A DNA stretch of 64,000 nucleotides from Magnetococcales bacterium (GTDB lineage: Bacteria > Pseudomonadota > Magnetococcia > Magnetococcales > JADFYX01). How positions within the stretch are numbered: the first letter of the stretch is position 1; every line of letters starts with the position of its first letter. The position numbers and the translations under genes are program-made. The DNA lies in the NCBI GenBank assembly GCA_002753565.1, contig PEAM01000010.1:1-64000 (forward strand), read 5' to 3'. Below are positions 29,792-38,081 of this stretch, piece by piece. A model generated the notes under the pieces. It was not told the DNA's origin. It was given only the letters and a program-made list of their open reading frames with translations, and did not search any database.

Positions 29792-30044
29792 TTTTCTGGT
29801 TTATCTCTCTGCAACCCTGGCTGGGGCGGCCTTTTTGTTGGCTTTGAGCCGGTTTCTCAAGGGACCGACCCTTGCCGATCGGATCGTCGCTTTCGATGTG
29901 CTGACCATTATTGCCATAACCGGTATTGTTCTGGTTGCACTGGATGAGGGGCGCAGCATCTATCTGGATGTGGCTCTGGTCTATGCGCTGCTCTCCTTTC
30001 TTGGTGTTATTGTGGTGGCCCGTTATCTGGAAAGGGGATTTTAG
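29784..30044 (+). CDS. MrpF/MnhF-type antiporter subunit (MbxB-like)
   Basis: An 86-residue membrane protein with three helices and the MnhF signature RFLKGPTLADRIVAFDVLT followed by an acidic helix (YLDVALVYALLSFLG). It belongs to the small-subunit part of the Mrp-like membrane arm. Its ATG overlaps the end of the preceding gene and its stop is directly followed by the GTG of the next, so translation is coupled. Confidence 0.88.
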   Translation: MVDFLVYLSATLAGAAFLLALSRFLKGPTLADRIVAFDVLTIIAITGIVLVALDEGRSIYLDVALVYALLSFLGVIVVARYLERGF

Positions 30045-30383
30045 GTGGATAGTCTGCTGGATCTTATCGGGGGGGTGTTGCTGGTGATGGGCACCGGTTT
30101 TCTGTTTCTTGGTGGGCTGGGACTGGTTCGGATGCCGGACCTTTTCAACCGTATTCAGGTGGGGACCAAAGCCACCACTCTGGGGACCATTCTAACCTTG
30201 GTCGGGGCGATTTTTTTACACCCTGAATGGGGGCTGAAATTGGCCCTGATTGGTCTGTTCCTCCTTTTTACCAACCCTCTCTCCTCCCAGGTTTTGGCCC
30301 GTGCGGCCCATCGCATCGGCATTAAACAGTCCCCGGCTACCAAAGTCGATCGGTTGATTGAGCTTCCCTGGAGGAGACCATGA
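30045..30383 (+). CDS. MrpG/MnhG-type antiporter subunit (MbxC-like)
   Basis: A 112-residue membrane protein with three helices. The MnhG motif GLVRMPDLFNRIQVGTKATT (about residues 27-46) is unmistakable, as is the following FLHPEWGLKLALIGLFLLFTNP. Translation starts at GTG 30045, immediately after the stop of the previous gene. It is the third member of the small-subunit group of the Mrp-like sodium module. Confidence 0.88.
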   Translation: MDSLLDLIGGVLLVMGTGFLFLGGLGLVRMPDLFNRIQVGTKATTLGTILTLVGAIFLHPEWGLKLALIGLFLLFTNPLSSQVLARAAHRIGIKQSPATKVDRLIELPWRRP

Positions 30384-30634
30384 GTCCCCTGTTAACCATC
30401 ATGACACTGCTGCTCTCCATCGCCATGATAGGAGGGGCCTGGGTAGCCATACGCAGTTTTAGCTTGCCCATGGCCATTTTGGCCGCGGGGTTGGTCAGCC
30501 TTCTGGCTTCGGTGATGTTTCTGATTTTAGCCGCTCCAGATGTAGCCATGACCGAGGCCGCCATCGGGAGTGGATTAACCACGTTCCTCTTCTTTTTTGT
30601 CTTGGGACGGGTTAAAGGGGGAGAAGATGATTAA
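30380..30634 (+). CDS. DUF4040 subunit (MbhD/MrpB-N-like)
   Basis: An 84-residue membrane protein with three helices, matching the DUF4040/MbhD subunit of membrane-bound hydrogenases and related to the region of MrpA that precedes MrpB. The block VMFLILAAPDVAMTEAAIGS is the family hallmark. It overlaps both its neighbours by a few bases. It belongs to the membrane arm of the complex. Confidence 0.85.
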   Translation: MSPLLTIMTLLLSIAMIGGAWVAIRSFSLPMAILAAGLVSLLASVMFLILAAPDVAMTEAAIGSGLTTFLFFFVLGRVKGGEDD

Positions 30635-31328
30635 ACGCTTTTTTGTTCTGGCCTTGCTGTTTGCTATGGGACTGCTCTTTACCGACCTGCTGTTAAGCTA
30701 TACCCCAGACACAGAGCTTAACTCAACGGCGCTCTATTATGCCAACCACACGGCAAAAGATTTAGGTGCCGCCAATATTGTCACTGCCATTATCGTCTCC
30801 TACCGGGGGTTGGATACCTTGGGAGAGGTGACGGTTCTTTTTCTCTCTGCTGCTATTTTGGTTTTGGTGCTGCCCAAGGGGTGGCGGCGGGGTAAAAGAA
30901 AACCTCGTATTCTTCCGTCAACAGGCGAGCTGTTGGGGACGGGTAGCCACCTGTTGGTCCCTCTCATTCTTTTGTTGGGTGTCTATCTGTTTGTCAATGG
31001 TCACCTGACCCCAGGTGGGGGGTTTCAGGGGGGGGCCATTATCGCTTCGGCGGCTCTTTTGCTCCTTCTGACCAACCCACTGCAACCGTTTAGCCGTCAT
31101 CTCTTTTCTGTTGTTGAATCCATTGCCGGGCTATGTTTTGTGGTTATTGGCCTTTTGGGTATCGTCTACGCAGGGGGATTTCTTGATAATCGCCTGCTGC
31201 CTATTGGTCAGTTGGGCGAGCTGTTCTCGGCAGGGACCATGCCTATTCTCTACTCTCTCATCGGGTTGAAAGTTGGTGCAGAGTTTAGCTCCATGCTGAT
31301 AAACCTCTCAGAAACAAAGGACTCCTAA
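30627..31328 (+). CDS. MbhE-MnhB fusion subunit
   Basis: A 233-residue membrane protein that joins two modules usually encoded separately in MBH-type complexes. Residues 1-90 match MbhE (ANIVTAIIVSYRGLDTLGEV), and residues 100-233 match MnhB/MrpB (LLVPLILLLGVYLFVNGHLTPGGGFQGG, divided here as LTPGGGFQGGAIIAS for the core). The arrangement is also seen as the C-terminal part of MrpA fused to MrpB in some species. ATG 30627 overlaps the previous stop. Together with its neighbours it builds the sodium/proton-exchange arm. Confidence 0.82.
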   Translation: MIKRFFVLALLFAMGLLFTDLLLSYTPDTELNSTALYYANHTAKDLGAANIVTAIIVSYRGLDTLGEVTVLFLSAAILVLVLPKGWRRGKRKPRILPSTGELLGTGSHLLVPLILLLGVYLFVNGHLTPGGGFQGGAIIASAALLLLLTNPLQPFSRHLFSVVESIAGLCFVVIGLLGIVYAGGFLDNRLLPIGQLGELFSAGTMPILYSLIGLKVGAEFSSMLINLSETKDS

Positions 31329-31684
31329 TGGTTCTGATTGTCATGTCTACCGGTTTTTTATTAATCCTCATGGGTCTGTACGGCTCTCTGACCAACCGCA
31401 ATATTTTGCGTATGATCGTCTCTTTTACGGTGACCAATACCGGGGTGAATCTTGTTCTTATTTCGGTGGGCTACATGCCGGGACGCACAGCGCCCATCCT
31501 GGATGAGACCGTTGCCGTCTCGGAGGTTGCTCAAAGAATCATCGACCCGGTTCCGCAGGCTCTGGTGTTGACCGCCATTGTCATTGGTGTCGGTGTGACC
31601 GCTCTGATGCTGGCCTATGCTTACCGGCTTTACGAGACAAAAGGAACCCTGGATATCTCGCAATTTACGGAGCTTAAGTGGTGA
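31328..31684 (+). CDS. MrpC/NuoK-like antiporter subunit (MbxG-like)
   Basis: A 118-residue, three-helix NuoK-like subunit. The family pattern GLYGSLTNRNILRMIVSF, GVNLVLISVGY and QALVLTAIVIGVGVTALML is complete, including the conserved acidic/polar positions along the helices. It overlaps the stop of the preceding gene by one base and the next start by seven. In complex I and in Mrp proteins NuoK/MrpC sits next to the antiporter-like subunits in the membrane. Confidence 0.88.
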   Translation: MVLIVMSTGFLLILMGLYGSLTNRNILRMIVSFTVTNTGVNLVLISVGYMPGRTAPILDETVAVSEVAQRIIDPVPQALVLTAIVIGVGVTALMLAYAYRLYETKGTLDISQFTELKW

Positions 31685-34600
31685 GCCCCCTCGTTTTATT
31701 AGGTACCCCTTTGGGGATGGCATTTTTGTTGGGCATGTTGCAGAACAGGTGGCGTTTTGCCTCTTATGGCATCACCCTCCTGACCATGACCTGTATGAGC
31801 CTGTTCTCGGCTGATTGGGTGTTGGGGTTTGCTTCTGGCAGCCTGGTTGCAACCGACTTTTCTACCGCGGGGGCCCCACCCCCGTTTGCCATCAGTCTAA
31901 GAATGTCCCTGACAGAGGCCAGCCTGATTCTGCTGGTCAACCTGGCGGGCCTCTTCTCCACCCTCTACTTGAAAGAGGAGCTACTGCGGATAGGGCGCCG
32001 GGGTATGGCGGTGCTGCTGATTGATATCATGGCCTTGTGTGGCATTATCCTCACCCGTGATATTTTTAATCTTTTTGTCTTTTTTGAACTGGTGGTCATC
32101 TCGACGGGTGGCTTGGTTCTGCTCTCCGATGACCAGCGGGCGCCCTCGGCTGGTTTTAAATATCTGATTGTCTCCCAGTTGATTTCGGTCCTTCTATTAA
32201 TCGGCATCATCTTTGCCTACCACAGCACGGGCACCCTCAACATCGATGGAATGGCAGCGGCTTCCCTGGGTCTGCTCAAGGGGGGGGCTCTGGCCTTTTT
32301 TCTTATCCTGATTGCCGTCATAAGCGAGCTGAAGCCCTTTCCGGCCAACGGCTGGGCTTTGGATATTTATGAGTCGGCCCATCCCGCCTTTTCGGCTATT
32401 TTTTCGGCAGCCGCCAGTTCGGCGGCCCTGTTTGCGGTGGCTAAACTATTACCCATGGGGGGGGAGAGCTGGCTTCCGGTGGTGAGTAGCATCGGTCTGG
32501 TGAGTTTTCTGGCTGCCAACCTTTTTGCCCTGTGCCAAGAGAACGATCGGCGGCTGTTGGGCTACTCCTCCATTGCCCAGACCGGGCTTGTTTTGGTGGT
32601 GATTGGTCAGCAGGATATTCTGGGTGAACGCTATCTTTTTATTGCTGGCGGCATCCTGCTGGCACATGCCGTGGCAAAAGCTGGCCTCTATTGGCTTTCG
32701 GGCCTTCTCTCCAATCGTCACCTGACGGCCTGGACAGTGTTACGCCAATCGCCGCTGCTGCTCTTTGCTTTCATCAGCTTTATCGCTCTATTGGTCGGCC
32801 TGCCGCCTTTTCCGGGTTTTTATGCCAAATGGGAGTTGGTGCACCTGTTGGCTCAGGAGGGTCGTCTGGCTATTCTGGGGCTGGTTTTACTGGGTGCTCT
32901 GGTCGAAGCCGGTTATCTGTTCCGCTGGTTTGGCAAGGTCGTTAAACGGTCGGACGGGGGCGAAGAGGCGGCTGTTTTTTCGGTAGCCCCCATCAAAACC
33001 CTGGTGGTTTTCGCCGCCGTTGCGGGGGGGTGGAGCTTGGGCTATCTTTGGGGGCAGCTCTCTCTCTTTGATAATATTCTCCACACCATCCCGGTTCTGT
33101 TTGCCCTTGGGTTTTTGTTGCTGGAACGGTTTCCCGTCTGGCTGAAAAACAGCTTGGCCATTGTCGGGTTGGTGAGCTATTACCTGATCAGCTATCCGGC
33201 CTATGATCCCATGCAGTTGATCTTTGGCACCGTTATTCTCATTGGCGGTGGGGTTATTCTGCTGGCCAGCTACTCTGTCTCGGGCAGACGTATGGGCTTC
33301 TATCCTTCGGCCATGCTGATGTTTGCTGGCTTGTCTTTGCTTATTGAGGCCAAAGATTCGTTTCATTTTTTTGTTGCCTGGGAGCTGCTGACGATCGGCT
33401 CCTACTTTCTTATCCTGCGTGGTAAACAGTCGGAACCTCATGCTCTCTCCTATCTTGTCTTTTCTCTGGGGGGGGCCTTCCTCATCCTGGCAGGCTTTGC
33501 TCTGGCTGCCGAGGGGGTTGAACTGTTTCCACTCTCCTCTTTGTCCCAAGTTACAGCCGACAAAGCCCCGTGGGTCTTTATCTTATTGGCCGTCGGTTTT
33601 ATGACCAAAACAGCATCGGTTGGTCTGCACATCTGGCTACCGGGCGCCCATGCCGAGGCTGAAACGGATGTTTCACCCATGGTATCGGGTATTCTGCTCA
33701 AGGCGGGTCTTTACGGGTTGGTGGTCCTGTTGCTGGGTATGGGTAAGCAGCAGCTTTACGGGGTTGAACTTACCCATGTCATGCTTTGGATTGGGGCGCT
33801 GTCGGCTCTTTTAGGTAATTTAATGGCGGTCTTCCAAGAGGATGCCAAACGACTGCTGGCCTACTCCTCCATTGGGCAGATGGGCTATGCCCTCTTTGGT
33901 CTGGCCTTGATGAACCATCTTGGCTGGTTGATGGCGCTGATGTTTGTCATCAATCACTACATTTACAAGTCCATGCTGTTTCTCTCGGTTGGAGGGGTCG
34001 CCAAACGGACCGGAACACGGCTGATGTACCAAATGGGGGGACTGATCACCCTGATGCCGCTCTCTTTTATTGCGGTCTTGATTGGTATTATCGCTGTTTC
34101 GGGTGTGCCGCCTTTGTCAGGGTTTGGCGGCCGGTGGATTTTCTATAACGCCATCCTCACCGCGGAGTATCGTCTGCCCATTATCCTGATTTTTTTAGCC
34201 GGTCCCATCGCGTTTCTCTACCTGTTTCGCCTGATTCATACCCTTTTTCTCGGGCAGCTGAAGGATGAACACCGACAGATTAAAGAGGCCCCTTTCTGGC
34301 TGATCGTACCCCAGATGATCTTTGTGGCCTGTTTGATGGCTTTTGCGCTGGTTCCGGGTGTGGCACTGCGCCGGTTTGATCTCTACCTCAACCAATTTTT
34401 TCCTCAAGGGGGGCTCAACTGGGAAGGGGTGAGCATCACCAGCCAGTTTGGTTACTGGAGCCCTGTCTCTATTATGGTGGTGGTGATGGTGATCTTTGCC
34501 TCGCTGCTGGGCTGGTTGATTTTTGTCAACAGAAAAGCCCAAAAGGTTAAGCAGTTCAATATGGTCTTTGCGGCAGAGAGACCCTATCGCCCAGAAACCA

Positions 34601-34815
34601 CTCACTTTGCCTGGAACTTCTTCGCCCCCTATAAAAAAGCCTTGGGGTTTCTCATCCAGCCGCTGGCAACCCGATTTTGGGGGATGGTTATGGATCTGCT
34701 GCATACATCGGCTGATCTAACTCGGCGTTTCTATACTGGCAATGGTCAGACCTATGCCATCCATCTTCTGGCCTTTGTGGTGGTTGTCTATCTCTTTTCC
34801 ATGGGGTCATTGTGA
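31678..34815 (+). CDS. Fused pair of MrpD/NuoN-type antiporter subunits
   Basis: A 1045-residue polytopic membrane protein consisting of two complete antiporter-like modules in tandem (about 1-500 and 510-1045). Each half has the helix with the conserved glutamate (LFVFFELVVISTGG; FFVAWELLTIGSYF), a central lysine helix (ELKPFPANGWALD; KTASVGLHIWLPGAHAEAE) and a YSSIAQTG/YSSIGQMG block. In archaeal MBX/MBS the equivalent H' and H subunits are separate genes; here they are one polypeptide. GTG 31678 and GTG 31681 are both possible starts after GGAG. It probably moves two ions per catalytic cycle. Fusion by assembly error is unlikely, because both halves are intact and in frame. Confidence 0.88.
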   Translation: MVSPLVLLGTPLGMAFLLGMLQNRWRFASYGITLLTMTCMSLFSADWVLGFASGSLVATDFSTAGAPPPFAISLRMSLTEASLILLVNLAGLFSTLYLKEELLRIGRRGMAVLLIDIMALCGIILTRDIFNLFVFFELVVISTGGLVLLSDDQRAPSAGFKYLIVSQLISVLLLIGIIFAYHSTGTLNIDGMAAASLGLLKGGALAFFLILIAVISELKPFPANGWALDIYESAHPAFSAIFSAAASSAALFAVAKLLPMGGESWLPVVSSIGLVSFLAANLFALCQENDRRLLGYSSIAQTGLVLVVIGQQDILGERYLFIAGGILLAHAVAKAGLYWLSGLLSNRHLTAWTVLRQSPLLLFAFISFIALLVGLPPFPGFYAKWELVHLLAQEGRLAILGLVLLGALVEAGYLFRWFGKVVKRSDGGEEAAVFSVAPIKTLVVFAAVAGGWSLGYLWGQLSLFDNILHTIPVLFALGFLLLERFPVWLKNSLAIVGLVSYYLISYPAYDPMQLIFGTVILIGGGVILLASYSVSGRRMGFYPSAMLMFAGLSLLIEAKDSFHFFVAWELLTIGSYFLILRGKQSEPHALSYLVFSLGGAFLILAGFALAAEGVELFPLSSLSQVTADKAPWVFILLAVGFMTKTASVGLHIWLPGAHAEAETDVSPMVSGILLKAGLYGLVVLLLGMGKQQLYGVELTHVMLWIGALSALLGNLMAVFQEDAKRLLAYSSIGQMGYALFGLALMNHLGWLMALMFVINHYIYKSMLFLSVGGVAKRTGTRLMYQMGGLITLMPLSFIAVLIGIIAVSGVPPLSGFGGRWIFYNAILTAEYRLPIILIFLAGPIAFLYLFRLIHTLFLGQLKDEHRQIKEAPFWLIVPQMIFVACLMAFALVPGVALRRFDLYLNQFFPQGGLNWEGVSITSQFGYWSPVSIMVVVMVIFASLLGWLIFVNRKAQKVKQFNMVFAAERPYRPETTHFAWNFFAPYKKALGFLIQPLATRFWGMVMDLLHTSADLTRRFYTGNGQTYAIHLLAFVVVVYLFSMGSL

Positions 34816-35720
34816 TGAACTTTGAGTGGATTCAGATTCCCTATTCTCTATTGACCCTATTCATCGTCATCAATTACGGCCTGCTGCTTAATGCCTTCAT
34901 TGCCAAAATTGCAGCTCGAATCGGACGGCGACACGGTATCCATCTTTTTCAAAACCATATCGATCTGATTAAAAACTACAGCCTTCGCACCTCCATCACC
35001 CACGGCGTCATGTTCTATCTGGGGCCGGTGTTTCGTCTGGGGGGCGGGGTGGGACTGTTGCTGTTTGTCCCTACCCTTTATGGCTCCGAGATGTTCTCCA
35101 ACCTCTCCTTCTCGGGGGACCTTATCCTGGCGCTCTATTTTGTCTTTTTTGGCGCCCTGGGTATGGCTTTGGGGGCGGGAGAGAGTGGACACCCCCATGC
35201 GGCGATCGGCGTCAGCCGAGGTCTTTCGCAGATGACTACGGCAGAGCTGCCGTTTGCTTTGGCTGTTTTTTCGGTGTCGCTTCAGTATCAGACCCTCTCC
35301 ATAACGGAGATTGTCTCTCTGCAGCAGGGGGGCTTTTTAAACTGGACGCTCTTTACCAACCCTCTGGCGGTAGCGGCTGCCATGCTCTCTTTTTTAGGCT
35401 CTATGATGCGCCCTCCCTTTGATGTGGTGCTGGCCCCTCAAGAGATTCCCATTGGCCCGCCTACCGAATACCACTCCTCCTATCTGGCCATGATGCAGAC
35501 CAACCGGACCATCTTTCCCATCGCCAAGATTGTCATCTACATGAATCTATTTTTTGGTGGCGCTGCCAGTTGGCCGGTCTTTTTTCTGAAAGTCTTTTTA
35601 ATCTATATGGTCTCGGTGTTTGTTGGTGTGGTTTTTCCTCGCTTTCGGGTTGAGCAGTCCATCCGTTGGTTTTTAATCTATGCGGTGCCATTGGGCATTC
35701 TTTCGATCCTATGGGTATGA
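34815..35720 (+). CDS. NuoH-like membrane subunit (MbxM-like)
   Basis: A 301-residue membrane protein of the NuoH/MbhM/HyfC family, which connects the membrane arm to the peripheral arm. About eight helices are seen, with family features GAGESGHPHAAIGVSRGLSQ and AELPFALAVFSVS in the middle, and MMRPPFDVVLAPQEIP, where the Pro-Phe-Asp and Glu form the loop next to the active site. ATG 34815 (rather than GTG one codon earlier) overlaps the stop of the fused antiporter gene. The NuoB-like gene starts seven bases after its stop codon. Confidence 0.88.
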   Translation: MNFEWIQIPYSLLTLFIVINYGLLLNAFIAKIAARIGRRHGIHLFQNHIDLIKNYSLRTSITHGVMFYLGPVFRLGGGVGLLLFVPTLYGSEMFSNLSFSGDLILALYFVFFGALGMALGAGESGHPHAAIGVSRGLSQMTTAELPFALAVFSVSLQYQTLSITEIVSLQQGGFLNWTLFTNPLAVAAAMLSFLGSMMRPPFDVVLAPQEIPIGPPTEYHSSYLAMMQTNRTIFPIAKIVIYMNLFFGGAASWPVFFLKVFLIYMVSVFVGVVFPRFRVEQSIRWFLIYAVPLGILSILWV

Positions 35721-35726
35721 GGTAAC

Positions 35727-36368
35727 ATGAAAAAAGAGCTAGAAAAACGCACCATCAAAGGGCCGGATGGCTTTGAGTTTGAGGTTGACCCGCTCACAGA
35801 TTACTACTGCGACTTGCCCCCCACGGTTCAAACACCGGCCTATACCAGAATAATCGAGTCCTTTTTTAACTGGGCTCGGTCGGAATCCCTGTGGATTTTG
35901 GGGTTTGGCACCGGCTGCGGTGCCATCGAGATGCGGCCCCTCATGACACCCCGGTTTGATGCCTACCGTTATGGTGTGCAGTGGCGGCCCACACCACGTC
36001 AGGCCAATCTGTTTGTTATCTCCGGGTATCTTTCGGTCAAAACCCTCAAACGGGTTATCCGCTCATATGAGCAGATGCAAAGCCCTAAATATGTCATGGG
36101 TTTGGGATCTTGCACCATTAATGGCGGCATGTATTGGGACTCGTACAACACCATTAAGCGCCTGGACGATTTTCTGCCAGTCGACCTCTATGTGGCTGGC
36201 TGCATGCCTCGACCGGAGGCTCTTTTAGCTGGCTTTCAGGAGCTGAAAAAGATTATTCGCGCCGGTGAAGGGGAGGGAGCCAACGAGTATGCCAAACGGT
36301 TTGAGTGGTATAAAAAAAATCAAAAACGAACGATCCATGACTGGGATATGCCGGACTACAACTGGTAG
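35727..36368 (+). CDS. NuoB-like iron-sulfur subunit (MbxJ-like)
   Basis: A 213-residue peripheral subunit of the NuoB/MbhJ family, which carries the cluster next to the active site. The region FGTGCGAIEM (C64) corresponds to the tandem-cysteine motif of NuoB (CCAIE) or CxGC of hydrogenases, but only one cysteine is present. The remaining ligands GLGSCTINGG (C129) and VAGCMPRPEA (C159) are normal. C28 in YYCDLPP is the only other cysteine in the protein. The protein therefore has three canonical ligands, and the fourth is missing or replaced. It directly follows NuoH in the operon. Whether C28 takes part cannot be told without a structure. Confidence 0.85.
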   Translation: MKKELEKRTIKGPDGFEFEVDPLTDYYCDLPPTVQTPAYTRIIESFFNWARSESLWILGFGTGCGAIEMRPLMTPRFDAYRYGVQWRPTPRQANLFVISGYLSVKTLKRVIRSYEQMQSPKYVMGLGSCTINGGMYWDSYNTIKRLDDFLPVDLYVAGCMPRPEALLAGFQELKKIIRAGEGEGANEYAKRFEWYKKNQKRTIHDWDMPDYNW

Positions 36369-36371
36369 CTT

Positions 36372-36902
36372 ATGATGCGTGAACTCTATAAAAAAACAAA
36401 GCAACTTTTCCCTCTGGGCGACCTGACCGAGCAGCGTCACGATCTGGTTTTTGTCTCTATTCCACACCCGTTTCTCTCCTCGCTGTTACGCCACTTGCGA
36501 GATAAAGAGGGGTTTAGCCATTTGGTGTTGCTGACAGCGGTCGACTGGCTGGAGAGAGGGGAGTTTCAGTTGACCTACCTGCTTTGCAACCGCAGCAAAG
36601 CCTGGGATATGGGGGTGCGGGTGGTGCTACCCCGTGAGGGGGCCACCATGGAGAGTATCCATACCCTCTGGCCCACGGCGGCAACCTATCAGCGAGAACT
36701 TAAAGAGATGTTTGGAATCGATTTTCCTGGTAGCCCCGGCGTCAACGACGATTTTATCCTGGAGGGGTGGGACGATATTCCTCCGTATCGTCGTGACTTT
36801 GATACCCTGAAGTTTGCCGAAGCACGTTTTACCCAACGACCCGGTCGAGAGAGCCTTGATCCGGCTCAACACATGGCAAAACATCATTCGGACGGGAGTT
36901 GA
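36372..36902 (+). CDS. NuoC-like subunit (MbxK-like)
   Basis: A 176-residue soluble peripheral subunit of the NuoC/MbhK family. The signature WPTAATYQRELKEMFGIDF, then LEGWDDIPPYRRDFDT, is intact and matches the 30-kDa subunit motif of complex I. It has no cofactor of its own and holds the NuoB-like and NuoD-like subunits together. It starts three bases after the NuoB-like stop and ends one base before the NuoD-like ATG, so the peripheral arm is translated as a block. Confidence 0.87.
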   Translation: MMRELYKKTKQLFPLGDLTEQRHDLVFVSIPHPFLSSLLRHLRDKEGFSHLVLLTAVDWLERGEFQLTYLLCNRSKAWDMGVRVVLPREGATMESIHTLWPTAATYQRELKEMFGIDFPGSPGVNDDFILEGWDDIPPYRRDFDTLKFAEARFTQRPGRESLDPAQHMAKHHSDGS

Positions 36903-36903
36903 T

Positions 36904-38079
36904 ATGGTCTACCAACCTGACCGCAGTCAATATCCACAACAGCGGGCCGATGGCAGCTTGGATATTGATTTGGAATCCGGTAAATATCTCAAGCTCTGGC
37001 AGGGACCGCAACACCCCGGCATCACCGGCAACATGTCTTTGGAGTTGACCGTGTGTGGTGATGAGGTGGTGGAGGCTAAAACCCATGTGGGATACCTGCA
37101 TAGAGGGTTCGAAAAGCTGATGGAGCGGCGCACCTTTATCCAGTGTTTCCCCATTGTCTGCCGGATCTGTGTACCGGAGCCAGATTTTAACGAATATTGC
37201 TATGCGGCAGCCGTGGAAGAGTTGGCAGGCATTCAACCCCCGGAGCGATCCGACTGGATTCGCACCCTGATACTCGAAATGGGGCGCATCAACAGCTATC
37301 TCATGTTCCTGGGTGGGCAGGCGGGTAGTTTGGGTTTGGGGGTTGTTGCCCAGTGGTCTACCTATGTTCGAGACTTGATGCTGGACCGTTTTGAGGAGCT
37401 GACCGGCGCCAGAATCTACCATATGTTTATTCTGCCGGGCGGGGTTCGTGGTGATCTGCCGGAAGGGTTTCAACAGCGGATGGAGGAGACCCTGAAAGAG
37501 ATAGAGCGTACCCTTGGAGATATTGAGGATGTGATGTTTTGCAATGCGGTCTTTAAAAAGCGCACTGTCGGCCTGGGTTATATCGACCCCGCTCTGTTCA
37601 ACCCTTATGGTGTCACCGGCCCCAATGCTCGGGCTGGAGGGGTGGCCAAAGATGTCCGTCGAGATCAACCTTATCTGATCTATTCCCAACTGGCGTTTGA
37701 ACCAATCGTCGGCCAAGATTCAGACGTCTTTGCTCGGGCTGATGTTCGGCGTCGGGATCTGCTGCTCTCCATCGACCTGATTCGACAAATTTTGGCAGGT
37801 ATGCCCAAAAAAGGGCCGGTGATGGCTAAAATTCCCAATGTACTCCACTGGAAAATCCCTCCGGGTGAAACCTATATTCGTGGTGAATGCTCCCGAGGTG
37901 AATATGGCTATTATCTGGTCACCGATGGCAGTGGCTATCCACGCCGAGTGAATGTGCGTGGCCCCTCTTATACCCATGCGGTTGCCCTGCTGGAACGTCT
38001 CATTGTCCATGTGAATATTTCTGATGTAGCAGGGTTGATGGTCTCTCTGCACACCTATCCCCCAGAGATCGAGAGATAA
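36904..38079 (+). CDS. NuoD-like catalytic subunit without NiFe or quinone residues (MbxL-like)
   Basis: A 391-residue subunit of the NuoD/MbhL family, homologous to the large subunit of NiFe hydrogenases. In hydrogenases the N-terminal motif is RICGxC; here it reads RICVPE at 87-92, so only C89 remains and the second cysteine is Glu92. The C-terminal DPCxxC motif is absent (the tail is ISDVAGLMVSLHTYPPEI). NiFe therefore cannot be bound in the usual way. The quinone-site His of complex I (QHPxTHG) is Thr here (QHPGITG), and the quinone-site Tyr region is not conserved. ATG 36904 follows GGGAG. The electron acceptor is therefore unknown; a sulfur compound is one possibility by analogy with archaeal MBS. 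Confidence 0.85.
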   Translation: MVYQPDRSQYPQQRADGSLDIDLESGKYLKLWQGPQHPGITGNMSLELTVCGDEVVEAKTHVGYLHRGFEKLMERRTFIQCFPIVCRICVPEPDFNEYCYAAAVEELAGIQPPERSDWIRTLILEMGRINSYLMFLGGQAGSLGLGVVAQWSTYVRDLMLDRFEELTGARIYHMFILPGGVRGDLPEGFQQRMEETLKEIERTLGDIEDVMFCNAVFKKRTVGLGYIDPALFNPYGVTGPNARAGGVAKDVRRDQPYLIYSQLAFEPIVGQDSDVFARADVRRRDLLLSIDLIRQILAGMPKKGPVMAKIPNVLHWKIPPGETYIRGECSRGEYGYYLVTDGSGYPRRVNVRGPSYTHAVALLERLIVHVNISDVAGLMVSLHTYPPEIER

Positions 38080-38081
38080 TC

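Noticed and set aside
36904-38079. Assignment of the NuoD-like subunit as a group 4 NiFe hydrogenase
   Set aside because: Three of the four NiFe cysteines are missing (only C89 remains), so hydrogenase activity is not supported despite the hydrogenase-like gene order.
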